A stretch of DNA of 20,907 bases, from assembly GCA_946886865.1 (NCBI GenBank), contig CAMPJI010000039.1:1-20907 (forward strand). The letters are read 5' to 3'. A program made the position numbers and the translations under genes. Shown one piece after another: positions 7,269 through 13,290 of this stretch (position 1 is the stretch's first letter; the number at the start of each line of letters is the position of its first letter). A model generated the notes under the pieces. The model worked only from the letters and a program-made list of their open reading frames with translations, did not search any database and was not told the DNA's origin. The DNA is from an uncultured Lysobacterales bacterium (GTDB lineage: Bacteria; Pseudomonadota; Gammaproteobacteria; Xanthomonadales; Xanthomonadaceae).

Positions 7269-7484
7269 GCGTGTGGCCTCCATACGAAGTGCGTCCGCTC
7301 GTCCGGCCCTGGACACCGGTAGCTCTGCCGATGCGCGGCTTGCGCTCCCTCATTCCCGCACACGCGCCGCCCCGGTGACGCCGGATGTCGGGGACGGGTG
7401 TCGGCATGCACGGGCCGAGGCGGCGCCCGTCGTTGGCCGGAACGGCGGGCGCGGCAGGGCGGCATGGACGGGCCCGATGCCCCA
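7269..7484. other. Intergenic gap without a recognisable element
   Basis: This 216-base gap lies between the DUF2784 start and the EF-G-like stop. I see only weak GC-rich self-complementarity (around 7461-7482, GGCAT…ATGCC) with no T-run, and no convincing promoter hexamer. Confidence 0.5.
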
Positions 7485-9548
7485 TCAATCGTCCTCATGG
7501 CGCGGCTTGTATTCGCCCACCAGCCGCTGCTGCACCTGCGGCGGCACCGGTTCGTAGTGGCTGAAGTCGAGCGAGTAGCGGCCGCGGCCGGCGGTCACCG
7601 ATTTCAATTCCGCGGCGTAGCCCTCCAGCTCCGACAGGGGGACCTGTGCCTTGACCACGATCTCGCCACCGCGCGCGGCGTCGGTGCCGTTGATGCGGGC
7701 GCGCTTGCTGGCCAGGCCGCCGCTGATGTCGCCCATGTGCTGCTCGGGCGCGTTGACCTCCAGGTCGACGATGGGTTCCAGCACCTGCGGCCGGGCCTTG
7801 CCCACCGCGTCGAGGAACGCCTTCTTTCCGGCGGCGACGAACGCGACCTCCTTGCTGTCCACCGGGTGGTGCTTGCCGTCGTACACGATGACTTTCAGGT
7901 CCTGCATCGGGTAGCCGGCCAGCGCGCCGGACTTCATCGCCTGGTGCACGCCTTTCTCCACCGCCGGCAGGAACTGGCCCGGGATCGTGCCGCCCTTCAC
8001 CTCGTCGACGAACTCGAACCCCGTGCCACGCGGCAGCGGCTCCACGCGCAGGAACACCTCGCCGAACTGCCCCGCGCCGCCGGTCTGCTTCTTGTGCCGG
8101 TGGTGGCCCTCGGCCTTGCCGCCGATGGTCTCGCGGTAGGCGATACGCGGCGGGCGCGAGGTGACCTCCACGCCGTAGCGCTCCTTCAGCCGGTCCAGGT
8201 TGACGCGCAGGTGCAGGTCCGACAGCCCGCGCACGACGGTCTCGTTGGTCTCGGCCTCGTGTTCGACCACGAAGCACGGGTCCTCTTCGGCGAGCTTGTG
8301 CAAGGCGGTGGCGAGCTTCTGCTCCTGGCCCTTGCTGGCGGCCTCCACCGCCAGGCCGAACATCGGTTTCGGGAAGTCCAGCGGTGCCAGGTGGATTTCG
8401 TCCTCATCATGGCTGTCATGCAGCACCGCGTCGAAGTGCAGGTCCTCGACCTTGGCCACCGCGGCGATATCGCCCGGCACCGCCTGCTCGACCTCGACGT
8501 GCTCCTTGCCCTTGAGCTTGAACAGGTGGCCAACCTTGAACGGCTTCTTGCCGTCGTCGACGAACAGCTGCGTGTCCTTGCGCACGGTGCCCTGGTAGAC
8601 GCGGAACACGCCCAGCTTGCCGACGAAGGGGTCGTTGACGATGCGGAACACGTCGGCGATCACGTGGGCCGACGGGTCGGGCGTGGCAGTGACCGGCTGC
8701 GCGTCGCTGCCGCGGCCCTTCACGAAGGGCGGCGGGTTGGCCTCGCCGGGATGCGGGAACAGGCGCTCGGCGACGTCCAGCAGTTCGCGCACGCCGGTGC
8801 CGGTGCGGGCCGAGCAGAACACCACCGGCACCAGGTGGCCTTCGCGCAGGCACTGCTCGAAGGCGTCATGCAGCTCCTGCCCGGACAGGCCGTCCTCGCC
8901 CAGGTCCAGGTAGTGCTCCATGACCGACTCGTTGATCTCCACCACCTGGTCGATGATCTTCTGGTGCCAGTCCGCCACCGGCCCGAGGTCGCTGTCGCCC
9001 GCGCTGTTGCCGAAGCAGTCGATGACCGCCTTGCCGCCGTCGCTGGGCAGGTTGATCGGCAGGCACTCGTTGCCGAACGCCTCGCGCAGCGCCTCCAGCA
9101 CGCGCCCCGGATCGGCGCCGTCGTGGTCGATCTTGTTGACGACCACCGCGCGGCACAGCGTGCGGGCGCGTGCGTGCTCCATCATCCGGCGGGTGCCGTA
9201 TTCCACGCCCTGGTCGGCGTCGACGACCACCAGCACGGTTTCCACCGCCGCCAGCGCCGACAGGGCGGGGCCGCGGAAATCCGGGTAGCCGGGGGTGTCG
9301 ATCAGGTTGACGTGGATGGTCTCGCCGGAGGCGGCCTTGTGGTCGATCGAGGCGATGGCGGCGTCGAGCGAATGCCCGCGTTCGCGTTCCATCGGGTCGA
9401 AGTCCGACACCGTGTTGCCGCGCTCGATCGTGCCTGCCGTCTGTAGCGTGCCGCCGGCCTGCAGCAGGGCTTCGAAGAGCGTGGTTTTGCCGGCGGCGGG
9501 GTGGCCTGCCAGGGCCACGTTGCGGATGGAGGGGGTGCTGTAGGACAT
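7485..9548 (-). CDS. Elongation factor G-like GTPase (EF-G2 type)
   Basis: This 687-residue translational-GTPase relative has the EF-G domain order. The G domain is residues 1 to about 270, with P-loop GHPAAGKT (15-22), a switch I remnant RERGHS, DTPG (84-87) and NKID (138-141). Domain II follows (VFRIVNDPFVGKLGVFRVYQGT), then III, IV (KKQTGGAGQFGEVFLRVEPL) and V (PQVLEPIVDLEVNAP). It differs from canonical EF-G: switch II reads DTPGYPDF, with tyrosine where EF-G has the catalytic histidine, and switch I has GHS in place of GIT. These are traits of the EF-G-like paralogue family often called fusA2. It stands alone, outside an rpsL-rpsG-fusA-tuf cluster. GGGAGAAG upstream supports the start. 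The cellular role is unknown. Confidence 0.9.
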   Translation of the reverse strand: MSYSTPSIRNVALAGHPAAGKTTLFEALLQAGGTLQTAGTIERGNTVSDFDPMERERGHSLDAAIASIDHKAASGETIHVNLIDTPGYPDFRGPALSALAAVETVLVVVDADQGVEYGTRRMMEHARARTLCRAVVVNKIDHDGADPGRVLEALREAFGNECLPINLPSDGGKAVIDCFGNSAGDSDLGPVADWHQKIIDQVVEINESVMEHYLDLGEDGLSGQELHDAFEQCLREGHLVPVVFCSARTGTGVRELLDVAERLFPHPGEANPPPFVKGRGSDAQPVTATPDPSAHVIADVFRIVNDPFVGKLGVFRVYQGTVRKDTQLFVDDGKKPFKVGHLFKLKGKEHVEVEQAVPGDIAAVAKVEDLHFDAVLHDSHDEDEIHLAPLDFPKPMFGLAVEAASKGQEQKLATALHKLAEEDPCFVVEHEAETNETVVRGLSDLHLRVNLDRLKERYGVEVTSRPPRIAYRETIGGKAEGHHRHKKQTGGAGQFGEVFLRVEPLPRGTGFEFVDEVKGGTIPGQFLPAVEKGVHQAMKSGALAGYPMQDLKVIVYDGKHHPVDSKEVAFVAAGKKAFLDAVGKARPQVLEPIVDLEVNAPEQHMGDISGGLASKRARINGTDAARGGEIVVKAQVPLSELEGYAAELKSVTAGRGRYSLDFSHYEPVPPQVQQRLVGEYKPRHEDD

Positions 9549-9750
9549 GAGCGGACTTCTCCCTTGGTCAGGGTGGGAAGGCCGTCATGGCTGTCCGCGC
9601 GGCGCGCCCGAGCGAGCGCTGGGGCGGGCGGTCATGGCGGGGGCGCCGGCGCGCTGCGCCGGGACGGCAAGCCTCGCGCAGGGGTCGTGGCGGGTCAAGA
9701 CGCGCCGCGGCGAGGTCCGTGCCGGGCCTCAGGCAGCACGCCACGCGGGG

Positions 9751-9769
9751 CTAACGGGCCGGCCGTTAG
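9751..9769. promoter_or_regulatory. 19-bp palindrome in the osmC promoter region (candidate operator)
   Basis: CTAACGGGCCGGCCGTTAG has seven-base arms (9751-9757 and 9763-9769) around a GC core. It overlaps the candidate -10 TAGGCT (9767-9772) and lies 31 bases before osmC. The position suits a repressor or activator site; which regulator cannot be told. Confidence 0.5.
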
Positions 9770-9772
9770 GCT
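9767..9772 (+). promoter_or_regulatory. Candidate -10 element (TAGGCT) for osmC
   Basis: TAGGCT ends 28 bases before the ATG at 9801 and overlaps the right arm of the 19-bp palindrome. The ribosome site AAGGAG at 9789-9794 follows. Confidence 0.4.
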
Positions 9773-9800
9773 GGCCGCCCCTCACGAAAAGGAGTCCGAC

Positions 9801-10235
9801 ATGGGCATCTCCCGCCACGCCACCGCGCATTGGGAAGGCGACCTCAAGAGCGGCCAGGGCCGCTTGAGCACGCCGCAGAGCGGCCTGATGGACGGCACGC
9901 GCTATGCGTTCAACAGCCGCTTCGGTGACGAGAAGGGCACCAACCCGGAGGAGCTCATTGCCGCCGCGCACGCCGGCTGCTTCACCATGGCGCTGTCGGC
10001 CAAGTTGACCGAAGCGGGGCATCCGCCCACCCGGTTGGACACGCGCGCCGATGTCGACCTGTCCATGGAGGGCGGCCCGTCGCTGTCGCAGATCCGCCTG
10101 AAGGTCGACGCGCAGGTGCCGGGCATCGACGATGCGACGTTCCAGTCCATCGCCGAGGACGCCAAGAAGAACTGCCCGGTCTCCAAGGCCCTGAGCGCGG
10201 TGCCGATCAGCCTGCAGGCGACGCTGGCGGGGTGA
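9801..10235 (+). CDS. osmC: OsmC family peroxiredoxin
   Basis: This 144-residue cytoplasmic hydroperoxide reductase of the OsmC/Ohr family reduces organic peroxides with a reactive cysteine pair. Both cysteines are present: C60 in the NPEELIAAAHAGCFTM motif and C125 in AKKNCPVSKAL. The N-terminal ATAHWEGDLKSGQGRLSTPQSG is that of the OsmC branch rather than Ohr. The start has a strong AAGGAG six bases upstream. It lies divergent from the EF-G-like gene across a 252-base gap that holds a palindromic candidate operator. Electron donors in the family are usually dihydrolipoyl proteins; nothing here identifies them. Confidence 0.95.
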   Translation: MGISRHATAHWEGDLKSGQGRLSTPQSGLMDGTRYAFNSRFGDEKGTNPEELIAAAHAGCFTMALSAKLTEAGHPPTRLDTRADVDLSMEGGPSLSQIRLKVDAQVPGIDDATFQSIAEDAKKNCPVSKALSAVPISLQATLAG

Positions 10236-10290
10236 TCCTGCAGTCGGTGGTCGGGGCACGTGCCACCGCACGGCGGGTGCCCTTGGCTGG

Positions 10291-11100
10291 ATGCGGGCCG
10301 CAGTCGCCTGCGGCGGCGGCGTGACGCTTCGCGCTGACGGGGTGTCCCACCGCTCGGCCGCGTCTGTCGCCACGTCCCAGGTCGAAGGCTCCGGCGTGCA
10401 GCAGGCGCAGGGCGCCGTCCTGATTCATGGCGCGGGCGGCGGGGCCTGGGAATGGGCGATCTGGCAGCGGGTATTGGCCGCGCATGGGCTGGCCGCTGAC
10501 GCGGTCGAGCTTGAGCCGGCACCGCCGGGGCTGGCGGACACCGGTCTGGACGACTACCGCCGCCAGGTCGAGGCCGCCCTGCAGGCACGGCCGAGGCCAC
10601 GTGCGGCCGTTGGCGCGAGCCTCGGCGGGTTGCTGGCGGCCGCATGTGCCGGCGAGGTGGACGCGCTGGTGCTGGTCAACCCGTTGCCGCCGTCGCCGTG
10701 GGTGGATGCGCTGTCTGCACGCCACCGGGCGGCCCGGGCGGCGGTCGTGCCGTGGGGCACGCAGGGACGTTTCGAGGGCACGCGGCGCGCGTTGCCGGAT
10801 GCCGACAGCGCCACGACGCTGCTCGCGCACCGCCGTTGGCGTGACGAGTCCGGTCGTGCACTGCGCGAGGCGCACATGGGGGTGCCGGTGATGCGACCGG
10901 CCTGCCCCGTCCTGTTCGTCGTGTCGGAGGGCGACGACGACGTGCCGCCCCAGGTCAATCGCGCGTGGGCGGCGGCATGGGGCGCCGATGTGGTCACCGC
11001 CCCCACGCACAGCCACGTAGGCCCGCTGCTGGGCCGGTGCGCCGCCGGCGTGGCCCGGGATGTTGCGCACTGGCTGCGTGGACGGCTGTCGCCCCGCTAA
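10291..11100 (+). CDS. Alpha/beta hydrolase
   Basis: This protein has up to 269 residues with the alpha/beta-hydrolase pattern: oxyanion loop VLIHGAGGGAW (about 43-53), nucleophile elbow AVGASLGG (S110), a late acidic motif VVSEGDDDVPP, and the catalytic histidine in THSHVGPLLG. It resembles small AB_hydrolase/esterase proteins; the substrate is unknown. The start is unsure. The ATG at 10291 has no ribosome site and gives a 35-residue tail without family match. A GTG at 10396 has GAAGG at 10384-10388 and begins nine residues before the oxyanion motif, so it may be the real start. It follows osmC by 55 bases or more on the same strand. Confidence 0.8.
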   Translation: MRAAVACGGGVTLRADGVSHRSAASVATSQVEGSGVQQAQGAVLIHGAGGGAWEWAIWQRVLAAHGLAADAVELEPAPPGLADTGLDDYRRQVEAALQARPRPRAAVGASLGGLLAAACAGEVDALVLVNPLPPSPWVDALSARHRAARAAVVPWGTQGRFEGTRRALPDADSATTLLAHRRWRDESGRALREAHMGVPVMRPACPVLFVVSEGDDDVPPQVNRAWAAAWGADVVTAPTHSHVGPLLGRCAAGVARDVAHWLRGRLSPR

Positions 11101-11208
11101 ATGGATTCACGCGGATTTCACGAAATTCAGGGGTGGTTGCCGCGGATCGCACGAGGATGGTCCACGTCTTCCACCGGCCGCCCGCCGGTCCGCCCGTCGA
11201 CACCGTGC

Positions 11209-11214
11209 AAGGAG
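11209..11214 (+). promoter_or_regulatory. Ribosome binding site AAGGAG deciding the glycine-zipper gene start
   Basis: AAGGAG lies 8 bases before the ATG at 11223 but only 2 bases before the in-frame ATG at 11217, so the second ATG is the likely start. Confidence 0.7.
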
Positions 11215-11222
11215 CCATGCCC

Positions 11223-11915
11223 ATGAACCGACTGCTCGCCGCCAGCCTGGCGTTTTCGATCGCCGCCACCACTGGCGCGGCGTCCGCCCAGACGTATCTC
11301 GACCCTCGGGGCGGGTATGACAGCTACGGCAACACGTACGGTGCGGGCTCTCCCACGCCGGACCGCTATGGCCAGTCGAACGGGCAGTACGACTACGCCC
11401 GCGTGGTCCGGGTCGATCCGGTCTTCGACCGCTACCAGGCGTCCAACACCGGCAACCAGCGCTGCTACTACCGCGACAGCCACGTGGGTGGTGAGACCTA
11501 CCGTGACGGCTATTACGGCGACGACCGCTACAACGACCCGTACCGCGATTCGCGCGGCAGTGAAGGCGGGCGCACCGTGGCGACCGTGATCGGGGGCGTC
11601 CTGGGCGCGGTGGTGGGCAGTCAGGTCGGCGGTGGCAGCGCGCGTTACGCGACGTCCGCCATCGGCTCGATGGTCGGCGGCGTCGCGGGCCGCCAGGTTT
11701 ACGACAACTACCAGCGCACGCGCGGCGGCACCGGCACGGTGCGCGTCTGCGATCCGGTACCGGCCAATGGCAGCTACGGCGGCTATGCGACGGGCGGGCA
11801 GGGCGTGGATGCGTACGACGTGACCTACGAGTACGCCGGCCGTCGCTACACCACGCGCACCAACTACCACCCGGGCGACCGCATCCGCGTACGCGTGGAC
11901 GTGCGTCCGGAGTAA
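11223..11915 (+). CDS. Glycine-zipper 2TM domain envelope protein
   Basis: This 230-residue exported protein has a signal peptide of about 22 residues ending ASA-QTY. The mature N-terminus is Tyr/Asp/Gly-rich (YGDDRYNDPYRDSRG) and probably disordered. A glycine zipper follows: TVATVIGGVLGAVVGSQVGGGSARYATSAIGSMVGGVAG, about residues 117-157, with small residues every four positions. This is the 17-kDa surface antigen-like Rick_17kDa_Anti / glycine-zipper 2TM family. The C-terminal part (VRVCDPVP … YDVTYEYAGRRYTTRTNYHPGDRIRVRVDV) is a small strand-rich domain common to this group in Xanthomonadaceae. It is not a lipoprotein (no lipobox). Likely outer-membrane or periplasmic; the exact function is unknown. 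A strong terminator follows. Confidence 0.85.
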   Translation: MNRLLAASLAFSIAATTGAASAQTYLDPRGGYDSYGNTYGAGSPTPDRYGQSNGQYDYARVVRVDPVFDRYQASNTGNQRCYYRDSHVGGETYRDGYYGDDRYNDPYRDSRGSEGGRTVATVIGGVLGAVVGSQVGGGSARYATSAIGSMVGGVAGRQVYDNYQRTRGGTGTVRVCDPVPANGSYGGYATGGQGVDAYDVTYEYAGRRYTTRTNYHPGDRIRVRVDVRPE

Positions 11916-11958
11916 CCGGCAGCGGCCGGAATCGAGAACACTCAGGGGTGGGTGATGT

Positions 11959-11987
11959 GCGGGTCCTTCGGGACCCGCTTTTTTTTT
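11959..11987 (+). terminator. Rho-independent terminator with UUCG loop
   Basis: The perfect 8-bp stem GCGGGTCC-TTCG-GGACCCGC (11959-11978) is followed by nine Ts, 43 bases after the stop of the glycine-zipper gene. The reverse strand lacks a T-run, so it acts only on plus-strand transcripts. Confidence 0.95.
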
Positions 11988-12033
11988 GGGGGGCGTACCT
12001 CAGCGTCGAGGATCGACCGAGGCCCGGCGCTCG

Positions 12034-12176
12034 TGTAGGAGCGGCTTCAGCCGCGATCTCTTGCTTGTCTGTAGGAGCGACGTAAGTCGCGACCTGGGCC
12101 ACGGATTCGACGCACGCGCGTTTCGATCGCGACTCACGTCGCTCCTACAAGGGCTCGCGGCTGAAGCCGCTCCTAG
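12034..12176. repeat. Nested REP cluster 1 (A-B-B'-A')
   Basis: Four REP-type units occupy the gap between the terminator and the PhzF-family gene. A (12035-12058, GTAGGAGCGGCTTCAGCCGC…) and B (12071-12094, GTAGGAGCGACGTAAGTCGC…) are on the plus strand. B' (12125-12149) and A' (12154-12176) are their inverted counterparts. Each unit can fold on its own, and A/A' and B/B' can pair over the whole cluster. This is a known dispersed repeat class of Xanthomonadaceae and pseudomonads. The same four-unit plan recurs at 18742-18896. No REP-associated transposase gene lies in the window. Confidence 0.9.
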
Positions 12177-12216
12177 AGGGAGTGCGTGCAGGGATACCGG
12201 AGAAATCCCGCGGACT

Positions 12217-13101
12217 TCATTCCGGCCAGTCGATCCGCCCTTCGACCACCGTGCACGCGTGTCCACCCGACCACACCTCGCCATCGCTGTCGATGCGCAT
12301 GTGCAGGCGCGCATCGAAGCCGACTTCGCGGCCCTGGCTGACGCGGTAGCGCCCCGCGCGGCCGGGCACCGCGCCGTTGTGGTCGAGCCACGCGGCCAGC
12401 GTTGCGTTGGCCGCGCCCGACGCCGCGTCCTCGAAGCGGGCCGGTGCGCCGACGAAGGCGCGCACGACCAGGTCGTGGTCTTCATGGGGCGCCGAGCGCG
12501 CGAACGCGCACACGCCCATGCTGCCGGTGGACTCGGCCAACGCCGCGATGGCGTCCCAGTCCGGCGTCGCCGCACGCAGCGTGGCTTCGTCGGCCACCTC
12601 GGCCAGCCACCAGCGGCGGCCGCCATCGACCAGCGCGGGCGGCAGGGGGCCGGGGGGCAGGGCGCGGAGGGCCACGCGCAGGCGCGGATCCTCTGGGGTC
12701 GCGACGTCCAGCACCCGGGCCTTCGGGGTGCGCACGGCGATGGTCCGCGCCGCGCCGTCGCCTTCGACCGACAACGGCAGCACGCCGACCTCGCACTGCT
12801 GCTGCAGGAGGCCGTCGGCCGGCGCGACGCGCCCGGTCTCCAGCAGCACGTGCGCCGTGCCCACGCTGGGGTGGCCGGCGAACGGCACCTCGCGGCGCGG
12901 GCTGAACATGCGCACCCGGTAGCTGGCGCCCGGCGCCGTGGGCGAAAGCACGAACGTGGTTTCCGGCAGCCGGGTCCAGCGCGCGATGGCCTGCATCGCC
13001 GCGTCCGACAGCCCGTCGGCGTCCAGGACCACGGCCAGCGGATTGCCGTTGCCGGGACGGTCGGCGAACACGTCCAGTTGCAGGTAGGGACGAAGCGGCA
13101 T
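12217..13101 (-). CDS. PhzF family isomerase/epimerase-like protein
   Basis: This 294-residue protein has the PhzF/DapF-like double fold. Diagnostic pieces are LDVFADRPGNGNPLAVVLDADGL at the N-terminus, the general acid-base Glu in LPETTF (E47), MFSPRREVPFAGHPSVGTAHVL (GHP, residues 76-78), and in the second half ARFEDAASGAANATLAAWL followed by YRVSQG. In PhzF the glutamate drives isomerisation of trans-2,3-dihydro-3-hydroxyanthranilate. Most genomic members have no phenazine cluster and unknown substrates, and none is seen here. The start at 13101 gives the canonical N-terminus. It is divergent from the aspartokinase fusion gene over a 189-base gap. Confidence 0.9.
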   Translation of the reverse strand: MPLRPYLQLDVFADRPGNGNPLAVVLDADGLSDAAMQAIARWTRLPETTFVLSPTAPGASYRVRMFSPRREVPFAGHPSVGTAHVLLETGRVAPADGLLQQQCEVGVLPLSVEGDGAARTIAVRTPKARVLDVATPEDPRLRVALRALPPGPLPPALVDGGRRWWLAEVADEATLRAATPDWDAIAALAESTGSMGVCAFARSAPHEDHDLVVRAFVGAPARFEDAASGAANATLAAWLDHNGAVPGRAGRYRVSQGREVGFDARLHMRIDSDGEVWSGGHACTVVEGRIDWPE

Positions 13102-13163
13102 CGGCGGGGGTGTCCGGTGTGGAAAGTAGGGGAGGCGGGCCGCGGGCGCGGCACGGCTTGCAC

Positions 13164-13169
13164 TAGAAT
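13164..13169 (+). promoter_or_regulatory. Candidate -10 element (TAGAAT) for lysA-murL-murD2
   Basis: TAGAAT lies in the 189-base gap, 121 bases before the ATG at 13291. This implies a leader of roughly 115 bases, far longer than for other genes here. A GC hairpin (CGCCGG 13184-13189 with CCGGCG 13203-13208) could form in that leader. No good -35 is seen. Confidence 0.4.
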
Positions 13170-13290
13170 CGCGGGGTTTGAAACGCCGGTTCGCGTGGCG
13201 CGCCGGCGGGACGTGATTCTACGGGTCCGCACGGGCCGGGTCGTGGGGCCTGGTGCACACAGCGGCCGGCCTTCCTGTTTCCTTTCCTGC

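Noticed and set aside
7461..7484. Terminator after the EF-G-like gene
   Set aside because: The stem is imperfect and no T-run follows on the minus strand.
7398..9446. 682-codon open frame on the plus strand
   Set aside because: It lies antisense to the EF-G-like gene. Its His/Val/Leu/Asp/Gln-rich composition is what the complement of a GC-rich gene produces, and it has no domain motif.
12034..12176. CRISPR array
   Set aside because: The repeats are of two kinds, self-complementary and in inverted order, with irregular spacing and no cas gene; they are REPs.
13149..13162. Sigma-54 type promoter (GGCACG … TTGCA) before the lysA fusion
   Set aside because: The two conserved blocks are two bases too close together for a -24/-12 promoter.
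11986..13290. N-terminal extension of the aspartokinase fusion in the same frame
   Set aside because: The extra 435 codons read through the REP cluster and antisense to the PhzF-family gene. Aspartokinase homology begins only at WVVLKFGGTS.
13170..13290. Lysine riboswitch or attenuator peptide in the lysA leader
   Set aside because: The leader is too short for a lysine riboswitch, and the small frame near 13178 has a single Lys codon and no terminator/antiterminator pair.
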